This document shows positions 1-7,193 of a DNA stretch of 10,991 nucleotides, in pieces. Position 1 is the stretch's first letter; each line of letters starts with the position of its first letter. Under the pieces are notes generated by a model that was given only the letters and a program-made list of their open reading frames with translations, was not told where the DNA came from and did not search any database. This stretch comes from an uncultured Eubacteriales bacterium (GTDB lineage: Bacteria > Bacillota > Clostridia > Lachnospirales > Lachnospiraceae), in the NCBI GenBank assembly GCA_900313855.1, contig OMSZ01000215.1, positions 1-10,991 on the forward strand, in the 5' to 3' direction. The position numbers were made by a program, and so were the translations under genes.

Positions 1-1
1 C

Positions 2-493
2 ATGGAAATAGAAAGAAAATATCTTATAGATAGGAAAGATCTTCCGGATAATTATAAAGAATATCCGTCCACAGAGATAGAACAGGCATATATAATAACG
101 GAACCGGTACTTCGTATCCGAAAGAAAGACAATGATTATATTCTTACATATAAAGGACCGGGGTTTATGGAAAGACAGGAGGAGGAATTCCCTTTAACGA
201 AAGAAGCCTACGAGAAATTACTATCCAAATCCGAAGGGATAGTTATAAGCAAAACCAGATATAAGATACCTGAGAAAACTGGTCTTACAATAGAATTAGA
301 TATATTTCATAAGGATCTTACGGGATTAATTATAGCCGAGGTTGAATTTCCCGACACGGTTTCTGCCAACTCTTATATACCTCCCAAGTGGTTTTCACGT
401 GACGTAACAATGGAAGGCACATTTCACAATTCACAATTGTGTTCATTAACCGCGGATAAGATCAGGAAACTCTTGGAGGAGGTGCAATCTTAA
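2..493 (+). CDS. CYTH-domain protein (adenylate cyclase CyaB / inorganic triphosphatase-like)
   Basis: This 163-residue protein has the N-terminal ExExK signature of the CYTH superfamily (E2, E4, K6). It also has the alternating charged residues expected along the tunnel barrel: R38 and R40, K51, E60-E62, R86, E98/D100, and E113/E115 in 'AEVEFPD'. The C-terminal 'DVTMEGTFHNSQL' segment is also typical. Family members bind triphosphates with divalent metal and usually act as tripolyphosphatases, thiamine-triphosphatases or class IV adenylate cyclases; the substrate cannot be read from this sequence. The length is normal for a stand-alone bacterial CYTH protein, and ExExK at residues 2-6 supports the start, although its ribosome binding site lies outside the window. 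The last 32 bases overlap the converging membrane-protein gene. Confidence 0.88.
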   Translation: MEIERKYLIDRKDLPDNYKEYPSTEIEQAYIITEPVLRIRKKDNDYILTYKGPGFMERQEEEFPLTKEAYEKLLSKSEGIVISKTRYKIPEKTGLTIELDIFHKDLTGLIIAEVEFPDTVSANSYIPPKWFSRDVTMEGTFHNSQLCSLTADKIRKLLEEVQS

Positions 494-1292
494 AATACGC
501 CCTGTTCATTATTAGCACAGTAACGATCATGGCAAATGTACTGCCTGCCATAACAAGCACCGGCGTACCTATGAAATTGGCAACTGCCGATACCAACGCG
601 CCTAATGTCTGGGCAAACAATGCTATCTTATAGATTGCCGCAAACGGAACCCTGCCCTGCATAAGGCGTGAAAGCACGTATAGAATCAATGCATAGAATA
701 ATGCGGATATCATATATTCCGCAAATGTCATAAAGCACACAAACAAAAAGGCAAAGAACATTCCCGCATATATCATCGGAGCCATGCCGGCTACGCTCTC
801 ATTATTGATCTTAAGATTGGAAAAATCCGAAAACTTCTGCTCCTGAACCATTCCGCTGACACCTGTGATGTTATTATACATAAGAATATTGGTGCGGCTT
901 ATTAACATCACCTGAAGCATGTCTTTGTCAATATCATCCACAGTAAATGCTTCCTTGTCGGTATCTATCAGGATATAAATTCCCGTTTTATCGTCGTCTC
1001 TCTCATATTTTTCTGACAATGTAAAAATTCCATTCTCCAAAGAGAAATCAGGCAGTTGTTCGGTAATGTAATTACCAACTCCTCTGTATCCTGCAATAGC
1101 AGCAAGTACAGGTATACCATATTGAACCAGACTAAGCAGCAATGCCAGAAGTATAATATATGAGATTACCTTTCCCGCTTTAAGCTTTAATAAAGCAGGA
1201 TAATCTCCCGGAAGAAACATTGCCGTAATAAATCTGTCCGCTATACTCATATTCTTATTATCATTTTTGTTTTCCTTATTCTCGTTTTCCAT
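462..1292 (-). CDS. DUF1189-like integral membrane protein
   Basis: The predicted protein has 276 residues. A charged Asn/Lys/Glu-rich N-terminus (1-14) precedes one membrane helix (about 41-68). An extracytoplasmic segment (about 70-168) carries 'LPDFSLENGIFTLSE' and 'IYILIDTDKEAFT', which I associate with the DUF1189 family. Four more hydrophobic helices follow at about 170-190, 191-210, 220-242 and 244-262. The function of the family is unknown to me. I chose the start at 1292 because GAGGA (1298-1302) sits five bases ahead of it; an in-frame ATG at 1304 has no visible ribosome binding site, and the chosen SD lies just inside it. The C-terminal PPPRVS is encoded opposite the end of the CYTH gene. 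The gene follows the kinase-like gene on the same strand and may be co-transcribed with it. Confidence 0.75.
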   Translation of the reverse strand: MENENKENKNDNKNMSIADRFITAMFLPGDYPALLKLKAGKVISYIILLALLLSLVQYGIPVLAAIAGYRGVGNYITEQLPDFSLENGIFTLSEKYERDDDKTGIYILIDTDKEAFTVDDIDKDMLQVMLISRTNILMYNNITGVSGMVQEQKFSDFSNLKINNESVAGMAPMIYAGMFFAFLFVCFMTFAEYMISALFYALILYVLSRLMQGRVPFAAIYKIALFAQTLGALVSAVANFIGTPVLVMAGSTFAMIVTVLIMNRAYFKIAPPPRVS

Positions 1293-1324
1293 GTCATTCC
1301 TCATTAATCTTATACACCGGTTAT

Positions 1325-1378
1325 TTAATATGTTGACTCCAAGACTTTCATAAGCATTATTGTAATATCGTCTTCCCT
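1325..1378 (-). pseudogene. Possible relic of a SpoIIE/PP2C phosphatase C-terminus
   Basis: Directly after the TAA of the kinase-like gene, in the same frame, 17 codons read REDDITIMLMKVLESTY and then TAA. The 'DDIT' followed by hydrophobic beta-strand residues resembles the last conserved strand of SpoIIE/RsbU-type PP2C serine phosphatases. No start codon with a ribosome binding site and no other phosphatase sequence is present nearby. This would be the tail of a deleted gene. The similarity is judged from memory on a very short stretch and may be chance. Confidence 0.25.
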
Positions 1379-3202
1379 TTACAATAGCTCATTTTCTATC
1401 ATTGGCAGCAATATCGTGATAACCGTTCCTTTTCCTTCTTTTGAAATAATCTCTGTTTTGGCTTTGCATTTACTCTCTAATATTGAGAATATATTCTTCG
1501 CCGAATCCCCACCGGTATTTTTGAGCGACTTAACATCAAAGCCAATACCATCATCTATAATCTGGATAGCATAGCCATCCTGCCTTTCATAGCTTCTTAC
1601 AACAACATTACCTTTGTCATTCTTACCGCCTATTCCATATTTGACAGCGTTTTCAACTAACGGTTCAATAGTGTTTCTCGGGATCTTAAAATCCTTAACC
1701 TTGCTTTCTATTGCGAAAGAAAGACTGCTGTTTCTTGTTCGTTGAAGCTGAAGATATGCCATTATATGTTCAAGCTCGGAATTAAAAGGTATTATCTCTC
1801 CCTGGCTGCTCATAGCCTTGAGATTGTTCATAACGTATACGGATATATAATATATCATCTTTGTGCTGTTTTCGGAACCGTTTTTTATTAAATTCTGCAA
1901 AGATTGAAATGAAGCAAACAGCAGATTGGGATTAAACTTATCTATAACCTGTTCAGTAATAAGCATTCTGTCATCATCGGGATCATGAGCAACCTCAGTC
2001 ACCTGCACAGCTTTTCTCATCCCGTAAACAGTCAGAATAACAAAATAGAATATGCATCCTACTGCCAAAGGTATCGCGCTGGCTGCTTCCTCTGAATGTA
2101 TGATCACTAACACTATCTGAATTACTGCAGCACAAACAAGAATAATATTGGAAAGAAAAACCGGTTTTTCCTCCCGCTGTTTGTAGTCATAAGAAGCGCT
2201 GCCGATCAACAATGTGTATATAACAAGACCTGCAAAGGAGAGAACCGCTGCAATAAAATGAATTCTTTCAAAGGAAAGTAAACCAAACCATTGAAGCACC
2301 ATAACACTTATAAACTCAATACAGTAAAACAGTATACCAAAATCAACCACAGTCAAAATTCTGGGTTTTCTGATATGACATCTTACCACTAGCAAATGAG
2401 CCACTGTTGTCAGTATTATGAAAGCCGTACGCATAAAGTAATTAAGCATTTCCCATCTGATGAAATTCTGAAAGAGCCTGCTCTCAATAATAAATAGTAT
2501 ACCCGCAAAAAAACTTTCAACGCCTACATACTTGAGCATAAGCTTCTTTGTGTATTCTACCTTAAGAGAAATACCGATTATACTTATTCCGCAGCTTAAA
2601 ATTACAAGCAATGCTCCAACCAAAACCAGCCAGCCATTTTCTTTAACGGCAGCCGACATAAGTTTTGTGTAATTACCGATCCTCACACTGTCAAAAGTAA
2701 CCTTATCCTTATCTGTCCTCTTAACCCGTATAATAATATTACCATCCCGATATTGTCGATCGATCGGTATCACATGATACGGAAAACTGATATCCTCACC
2801 ATCACTTACATATAGAATATCCTTATCAGCACTAACCTCTATTATCTGGTCTTTTGAATCAAATACCATATATATATTATCTTCAGAAAAATCAGGAATC
2901 CTATGTGTTAGAGTAACATATTTATCAGCTTTGATATCAAATGAATTCGGAAGATTTATAACCTCTGTAACCATCTTCTTTCCTGATGTATCATCAGTAT
3001 TACCGTATTTTCTCCATTTTGCAACATCCAAAGTATCATATGTTGCTACCCAGCCCTCCGAAAAGTTTTCAAGCCCGGATATATTTCCCCTAAGAACAAC
3101 ACTTCTTCGGTTACTGAATATAAAAATGCCACCAATAACCAGAACAGCCGTTATAAGAAAAATAAATAACATATGCAATTGCCTGTTATTAAGATGAAAC
3201 AT
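1379..3202 (-). CDS. 7TM sensor protein with LytS/YehU-type histidine kinase module lacking the phospho-acceptor His
   Basis: This 607-residue protein has an N-terminal membrane anchor (about 11-30) and an extracytoplasmic domain (about 31-188). Seven hydrophobic helices follow (about 190-213, 224-241, 256-273, 284-304, 312-335, 350-369, 376-395), giving a 7TMR-like layout. The cytoplasmic part matches the His_kinase plus HATPase_c arrangement of LytS/YehU-type sensors. It contains 'FNSELEHIMAYLQLQRTR' (473-490), the N-box 'EPLVENAVKYG' (513-523, N518), the G1 box 'DDGIGFD' (550-556) and the G2 loop 'EGKGT' (589-593). The usual 'NPHFLFN' core, however, reads 'NPNLLFA' (424-430), so N426 replaces the phosphorylated histidine. 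Nucleotide binding therefore looks kept while autophosphorylation looks lost. No response regulator gene is adjacent. Start choice: GGAGG at 3213-3217, ten bases upstream. It lies 51 bases after ribH on the same strand. The signal sensed is unknown. Confidence 0.85.
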   Translation of the reverse strand: MFHLNNRQLHMLFIFLITAVLVIGGIFIFSNRRSVVLRGNISGLENFSEGWVATYDTLDVAKWRKYGNTDDTSGKKMVTEVINLPNSFDIKADKYVTLTHRIPDFSEDNIYMVFDSKDQIIEVSADKDILYVSDGEDISFPYHVIPIDRQYRDGNIIIRVKRTDKDKVTFDSVRIGNYTKLMSAAVKENGWLVLVGALLVILSCGISIIGISLKVEYTKKLMLKYVGVESFFAGILFIIESRLFQNFIRWEMLNYFMRTAFIILTTVAHLLVVRCHIRKPRILTVVDFGILFYCIEFISVMVLQWFGLLSFERIHFIAAVLSFAGLVIYTLLIGSASYDYKQREEKPVFLSNIILVCAAVIQIVLVIIHSEEAASAIPLAVGCIFYFVILTVYGMRKAVQVTEVAHDPDDDRMLITEQVIDKFNPNLLFASFQSLQNLIKNGSENSTKMIYYISVYVMNNLKAMSSQGEIIPFNSELEHIMAYLQLQRTRNSSLSFAIESKVKDFKIPRNTIEPLVENAVKYGIGGKNDKGNVVVRSYERQDGYAIQIIDDGIGFDVKSLKNTGGDSAKNIFSILESKCKAKTEIISKEGKGTVITILLPMIENELL

Positions 3203-3224
3203 GAAAACAAATCCTCCGACCGTG

Positions 3225-3252
3225 ATTATAAATGTTTAACTGCACATTCCAA
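3225..3252 (-). promoter_or_regulatory. Candidate promoter for the kinase-like gene
   Basis: On the minus strand, TTGGAA (3247-3252) and a perfect TATAAT (3225-3230) are separated by 16 bp, starting at the ribH stop codon. The predicted RNA start falls almost at the ribosome binding site, leaving a leader of only about 15 nt. The promoter is therefore plausible but not secure. No terminator is visible between ribH and this gene, so read-through from the rib operon is the alternative. Confidence 0.35.
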
Positions 3253-3253
3253 T

Positions 3254-3715
3254 TTACATCTGCTTAAGAAGATTAACCATTTCAATAGCACCGAGTGCAC
3301 AGTCATATCCCTTGTTGCCTGCCTTTGTTCCTGCACGCTCAATTGCCTGCTCGATATTCTCAGTAGTAACTATTCCAAACATTACCGGTACACCGGTATT
3401 AAGCGAAACCTGTGCCACTCCCTTAGACACCTCGTTACATACATAATCATAATGACTCGTTGCGCCACGTATTACAGTACCGAGACATATTACGGCATCA
3501 TACTTTCCTGACTCTGCCATCTTTTTCGCAGCTACAGGAATCTCAAATGCGCCCGGAACCCATGCAAGAGTTATATTATCCTCCGGAACATCATGTCTTG
3601 TCAATCCGTCAACTGCTCCGCCAATTAATTTTGATACTATAAACTCGTTAAATCTTGCTGCTACAATTCCTACTTTAATGTCATTTGCTACCAATTTTCC
3701 TTCTAATGTTTTCAT
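3254..3715 (-). CDS. ribH: 6,7-dimethyl-8-ribityllumazine synthase
   Basis: RibH condenses 5-amino-6-ribitylaminouracil with 3,4-dihydroxy-2-butanone 4-phosphate to form lumazine, the penultimate step of riboflavin synthesis. The 153-residue protein has the family's usual length. It carries the substrate-binding 'RFNEFI' (21-26), 'PGAFEIP' (54-60), the phosphate-binding and catalytic '[14 protein letters not shown]' (79-92, with H88), and R127 in '[13 protein letters not shown]'. A strong AAGGAGG site precedes the ATG. It is the last gene of the rib operon, after a 139-bp gap behind ribBA that is long compared with the other operon spacings. Members of this family assemble into pentamers or icosahedral shells; which one applies here cannot be seen. 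Confidence 0.97.
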   Translation of the reverse strand: MKTLEGKLVANDIKVGIVAARFNEFIVSKLIGGAVDGLTRHDVPEDNITLAWVPGAFEIPVAAKKMAESGKYDAVICLGTVIRGATSHYDYVCNEVSKGVAQVSLNTGVPVMFGIVTTENIEQAIERAGTKAGNKGYDCALGAIEMVNLLKQM

Positions 3716-3854
3716 ATTTATTTCCTCCTTGTTATTTGGTTATTATTCACACGACTCCACATTTACAGGCTGCGAACTATCTGCTAACGCATATACCGCA
3801 ACTACATTGAAACACTTATCATAGCTCATATTGACTATGAATAGTAACATTATA

Positions 3855-5054
3855 TTACAAATTGAGTATGTGTCCCATCTTGTCCTGCTTAGTCTTTAGA
3901 TAAAATGCATCATAAACTCCGGGTTCCATGATGATAGGAACGCGTTCTACTATAGAGAGTCCATAGCCTTCAAGACCATATACTTTAAGCGGATTGTTGG
4001 TCATAAGGCGAAGTTCCTTCACCCCAAGGTCAACAAGTATCTGTGTTCCTATAGTATAATCCCTTGCATCCTCAGGGAATCCAAGTTCAAGGTTTGCCTC
4101 AACAGTATCCCTGCCCTGATCCTGTAACTCATAGGCTCTTATCTTATTGATAAGACCGATTCCACGGCCTTCCTGCCTAAGATAGAGTAACACACCTCTG
4201 CCCTCTTTGGCAATCATCTTCATGGCCGCGTCATACTGCTGACCGCAGTCACATCTTGCCGAACCAAGTGCATCACCTGTAAGACACTCCGAGTGAACTC
4301 TGCAAATTACGGGCTTGCCATCCGTAACATCACCTTTGACAAGTGCTACGTGGTGCTCGCCATTTAGCTTATTGACATAACCGTATATCGTGCACTCGCC
4401 GTAGCGGGTTGGCATCTTAGCTCTTGCTACACACTCAACAAAAACCTCGTGCTCCTTCCTATACTGTATGAGGTCTTTGATAGTTCCGATCTTAAGATCA
4501 TGCTTCTTCGCAAACTCAAAAAGTTCATCTCTCCTTGCCATCGTTCCATCGTCGTTCATTATCTCGCAGCAAAGTCCGACAGGTTTAAGTCCCGCAAGCT
4601 TCATGTAATCTACCGTTGCTTCGGTATGTCCCCGTCTTTCTATAACTCCACCGGGTCTTGCCTCAAGCGGAAACATATGTCCCGGTCTTCTGAAATCCTC
4701 CGGTTTTGCATCTTCCTCGACGAATTTTCTTGCGGTTATTCCTCTCTCCACAGCCGATATACCTGTTGTTGTGCTTACATGATCTACAGATACGGAAAAT
4801 GCAGTACAATGATTATCCGTATTGGTTATGCACATCTGCGGTAAATGAAGCTTATCCGTATAGCTTGGATCCATCGGCATACAGATCAGACCTTTTGCAT
4901 AACTAGCCATAAAGTTCACATTCTCTGTTGTTGCGAACTCGGCTGCACATATCACATCTCCCTCATTTTCTCTGTCTTCGTCGTCAAGAACGACTATACA
5001 CTTGCCGGCTTTAAGTTCAGCTACAAGTTCTTCGGGTGTGTTAAATTCTGGCAT
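3855..5054 (-). CDS. ribBA: Bifunctional 3,4-dihydroxy-2-butanone-4-phosphate synthase / GTP cyclohydrolase II
   Basis: This 399-residue fusion supplies both branches of riboflavin synthesis. The N-terminal half (about 1-203, RibB) converts ribulose 5-phosphate to dihydroxybutanone phosphate and shows '[10 protein letters not shown]' (24-33), 'RRPGH' (122-126) and 'RRGHTEA' (140-146). The C-terminal half (about 205-399, RibA) opens the GTP ring. It shows the zinc ligands C257, C268 and C270 in 'SECLTGD...RCDCG', then 'RQEGRGIGL' (293-301) and 'MTNNPLK' (351-357). Both active sites look intact, so I expect full bifunctionality. AGGAGG precedes the ATG. It lies 61 bp behind ribE in the FMN-riboswitch-controlled transcript. 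Confidence 0.97.
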   Translation of the reverse strand: MPEFNTPEELVAELKAGKCIVVLDDEDRENEGDVICAAEFATTENVNFMASYAKGLICMPMDPSYTDKLHLPQMCITNTDNHCTAFSVSVDHVSTTTGISAVERGITARKFVEEDAKPEDFRRPGHMFPLEARPGGVIERRGHTEATVDYMKLAGLKPVGLCCEIMNDDGTMARRDELFEFAKKHDLKIGTIKDLIQYRKEHEVFVECVARAKMPTRYGECTIYGYVNKLNGEHHVALVKGDVTDGKPVICRVHSECLTGDALGSARCDCGQQYDAAMKMIAKEGRGVLLYLRQEGRGIGLINKIRAYELQDQGRDTVEANLELGFPEDARDYTIGTQILVDLGVKELRLMTNNPLKVYGLEGYGLSIVERVPIIMEPGVYDAFYLKTKQDKMGHILNL

Positions 5055-5115
5055 CTATATTTCCTCCTGTGTAATTTCTTCTACATATATATTTTTCCTA
5101 AGTTGTGTATGTCAC

Positions 5116-5778
5116 CTACATAAATCCATGTTGCATAAGAAAATCCTCCGAAAGAGGAGATTCCGATGCCCTTGACGGTGTGGTAGTGTCGCTATAGTGT
5201 AAGAGTTTCTCTACGTATTTGCCGACTACATCGTTTTCCAGGTTTACGATGTCCCCCGGCTTCTTATCAAGTAATGTTGTGTTGGCTCCGGTATGTGGTA
5301 TAAGTGATACTTTAAAGCACTTATCATCTACGTATGCAACAGTTAGAGAAATACCGTCTATCGCAATCGAGCCCTTTTCTATTATGTACTTCAATAGTTT
5401 TTCGGGTGTCTTAACCGTAACCCATACGGCATTGTCTTCCCTAACAAAACTTTCTATCTCACCTGTTCCGTCAATATGACCGCTTACTATGTGACCTCCG
5501 AAACGACCATTTGCAGCCATCGCGCGTTCAAGGTTTACATAACTCCCAACCTTCAAACTTCCAAGCGATGATCTTCGTAATGTTTCCGCCATTACATCAG
5601 CTGTAAAAGTATCATTTGTCTTGCTTGTTACTGTAAGACATACGCCATTAACCGCAATAGAATCGCCTATGTGCATATCCTCGAATATCAATTTGCCGTT
5701 TATAGTAAGTACCGATGACTTTGCACCGTTTTTTATCGATACAACCTTGCCTAATTCTTCTACAATTCCGGTAAACAT
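5116..5778 (-). CDS. ribE: Riboflavin synthase, alpha subunit
   Basis: Riboflavin synthase dismutates two lumazine molecules to riboflavin plus a pyrimidine that RibH reuses. The 220-residue protein shows the duplicated lumazine-binding barrel. The first half begins MFTGIVEELG and holds 'GDSIAVNGVCLTV' (38-50). The second half repeats this as 'GSIAIDGISLTV' (136-147) after 'GGHIVSGHIDG' (94-104), and 'IPHT' follows at 160-163. The length is normal. AAAGGAGG lies just ahead of the ATG. It is the first gene after the FMN riboswitch and terminator, the place where ribD stands in the classical Bacillus/Clostridium ribD-ribE-ribBA-ribH order. Confidence 0.96.
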   Translation of the reverse strand: MFTGIVEELGKVVSIKNGAKSSVLTINGKLIFEDMHIGDSIAVNGVCLTVTSKTNDTFTADVMAETLRRSSLGSLKVGSYVNLERAMAANGRFGGHIVSGHIDGTGEIESFVREDNAVWVTVKTPEKLLKYIIEKGSIAIDGISLTVAYVDDKCFKVSLIPHTGANTTLLDKKPGDIVNLENDVVGKYVEKLLHYSDTTTPSRASESPLSEDFLMQHGFM

Positions 5779-5850
5779 TTGCCACCTCCTTTGCTAACTA
5801 GCTTATTTGCTTAACCTCTACTGGCTTACATAACACAAACAACAATATAA

Positions 5851-5884
5851 CAAAAAAGCCTCAAAGATACATTCTTCAAGGCTT
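5851..5884 (-). terminator. Intrinsic terminator of the FMN riboswitch
   Basis: On the minus strand AAGCCTTGAAG (5874-5884) pairs with CTTTGAGGCTT (5856-5866) across a 7-nt loop, giving an 11-bp stem with two G-U pairs. A U-run (from 5857 to 5852) follows. It lies between the FMN aptamer and ribE, where the OFF-state terminator of a transcriptional riboswitch belongs. A small hairpin (5900-5919) separates it from the aptamer. Confidence 0.85.
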
Positions 5885-6054
5885 AAAATCGCATCAATAT
5901 ACGTGGTGAAAAACACGCACAAATATCAACTCATCTTCTCTCATCCAGACTATACTGTCGGCATCGGATTCACACCGATTCATGCCTTACGGCTCGCGGG
6001 CTTATGAATAATTCAAATACCGCCGGTGGAGACTTTCACTCCGCCCCGAAGAAT
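5871..6054 (-). promoter_or_regulatory. Predicted antiterminator helix of the FMN riboswitch
   Basis: The 5' strand of aptamer stem P1 plus the next conserved bases, ATTCTTCGGGGC (6043-6054), can pair over 12 bp with GCCTTGAAGAAT (5871-5882), with two G-U pairs. The second segment covers most of the 5' arm and part of the loop of the terminator. This pairing therefore excludes both P1 and the terminator. The given span runs from one arm to the other; the bases between are the aptamer and linker. This is inferred from complementarity only. Confidence 0.5.
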
Positions 6055-6055
6055 T
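5932..6055 (-). ncRNA. FMN riboswitch (RFN element)
   Basis: The minus strand reads through the conserved RFN elements in order: TTCTTCGGGGC at the 5' side, GTGAAAGTCTCCACCGGCGGT, then AGCCCGCGAGC, then GGTGTGAATCCGATGCCGACAGT and AGTCTGGATGAGAGAAGA at the 3' side. These are the signature segments of the six-helix FMN aptamer, closed by P1 (TCTTC with GAAGA). It lies about 15 nt after the predicted transcription start and 150 nt ahead of ribE. Bound FMN should favour the downstream terminator and lower rib expression. Confidence 0.97.
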
Positions 6056-6076
6056 ATTTGGTTGTCATATTACTAA

Positions 6077-6104
6077 ATTATATGCAAAAATGTTAAAATG
6101 TCAA
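6077..6104 (-). promoter_or_regulatory. rib operon promoter
   Basis: On the minus strand a perfect TTGACA (6099-6104) and a perfect TATAAT (6077-6082) are separated by 16 bp. The predicted start near 6069-6070 places the FMN aptamer at the very front of the transcript. Only 33 bp separate the -35 box from the galE stop codon. Confidence 0.88.
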
Positions 6105-6137
6105 CTACAAGTTGTTCTTATTACTCTTTATATATCA

Positions 6138-7154
6138 TTACTCATTATATCCGTTCGGGTTCATGCTCTGCCACTTCCACGAATCCGCGCACATTTCCTC
6201 AATGCCGTACTGTGCTTCCCAGTTAAGCTCCTTCTTTGCAAGTGAAGCATCCGCATAGCAGGTTGCTATATCGCCCGGACGGCGTGGCTTGATCTGATAA
6301 GGAACATCATGTCCGCATGCCTTTGAAAATGCCTTGATGACATCAAGCACACTGTAGCCGTTACCTGTTCCCAAGTTGTATATCTTAACTCCCGGATCCT
6401 CCTTGATCTTGTCGATTGCCTTAACATGTCCGAGTGCAAGGTCAACAACATGAATGTAATCACGAACTCCGGTTCCGTCAGGCGTATCATAATCGTTGCC
6501 GAACACCCCTACGCACTCTAACTTGCCGATTGCAACCTGCGCAACATACGGAAGAAGATTATTCGGTATTCCCTTCGGATCCTCTCCGATCATGCCGCTC
6601 TTATGAGCGCCGATCGGATTGAAATAACGAAGAAGAATTACATTCCATTCCTCATCAGCCGTATGAAGGTCTGAAAGTATCTGCTCAAGCATACTCTTAG
6701 TCCAGCCGTATGGATTAGTCGGCGTTCCCTTAGGGCACTCCTCAGTAATAGGAACAAATGCAGGATCTCCATAAACGGTTGCTGATGATGAGAAAATGAT
6801 ATTCTTGCAGCCATGCTTTCTCATAGCCTCAACAAGAGTTAATGTTCCACCAATATTGTTCTTATAATACTCAAGCGGTTTTGCAACCGACTCGCCTACT
6901 GCCTTAAGTCCGGCAAAATGAATAACACAATCTATTTTCTCATTTGTAAAGAGCTTCTCAAGAGCATCGGCGTCTAACATATCATTCTCATAAAATGTTA
7001 CCTTCTTACCGGTTATCTCCTCAATCCTGTCGATCGCTTTCTTGCTTGAATTATAGAGATTGTCAAGAACTACAACCTCATAACCTGCATTTAAAAGCTC
7101 AACACATGTGTGACTTCCAATATAACCTGCTCCGCCTGTTACAAGTATTCTCAT
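6138..7154 (-). CDS. galE: UDP-glucose 4-epimerase
   Basis: GalE interconverts UDP-galactose and UDP-glucose using tightly bound NAD, closing the Leloir pathway and supplying UDP-galactose for glycans. The 338-residue protein is an extended short-chain dehydrogenase of normal length. It has the NAD-binding 'GGAGYIGSH' (7-15), 'DNLYNSS' (31-37), catalytic S123/S124 in 'FSSSATVYG', and Y149/K153 in 'NPYGWTK' at the same numbering as E. coli GalE. 'RYFNPIGAH' follows. AGGAGG lies eight bases or so ahead of the ATG. It is 39 bp behind the LacI-type regulator on the same strand and is very likely co-transcribed with it. No convincing terminator follows it before the rib promoter. Confidence 0.97.
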   Translation of the reverse strand: MRILVTGGAGYIGSHTCVELLNAGYEVVVLDNLYNSSKKAIDRIEEITGKKVTFYENDMLDADALEKLFTNEKIDCVIHFAGLKAVGESVAKPLEYYKNNIGGTLTLVEAMRKHGCKNIIFSSSATVYGDPAFVPITEECPKGTPTNPYGWTKSMLEQILSDLHTADEEWNVILLRYFNPIGAHKSGMIGEDPKGIPNNLLPYVAQVAIGKLECVGVFGNDYDTPDGTGVRDYIHVVDLALGHVKAIDKIKEDPGVKIYNLGTGNGYSVLDVIKAFSKACGHDVPYQIKPRRPGDIATCYADASLAKKELNWEAQYGIEEMCADSWKWQSMNPNGYNE

Positions 7155-7193
7155 AATATAATCCTCCTATAATTTATGTGATAACTCCCTATC

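Noticed and set aside
474..483. GGAGGAGGTG, a very strong Shine-Dalgarno-like run on the plus strand at the end of the CYTH gene.
   Set aside because: No usable start codon follows at proper spacing that opens more than a few codons. The run simply encodes the CYTH C-terminus and, on the other strand, the PPP of the membrane protein.
3827..3847. Inverted repeat TCATAG...CTATGA after ribBA, considered as a terminator.
   Set aside because: The stem is only 6 A+T-rich pairs and no U-run follows, so it would not terminate transcription.
4449..4844. A 131-codon open frame on the plus strand opposite ribBA.
   Set aside because: It is a shadow of the well-conserved ribBA frame, with no ribosome binding site and no recognisable protein.
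6069..6077. ATTACTAAA, an 8-of-9 match to the putative GalR core, at the rib transcription start.
   Set aside because: It stands alone, is A+T-rich and is not symmetric beyond the core. A single near-match is expected by chance in such DNA, and no link between gal and rib control is otherwise indicated.
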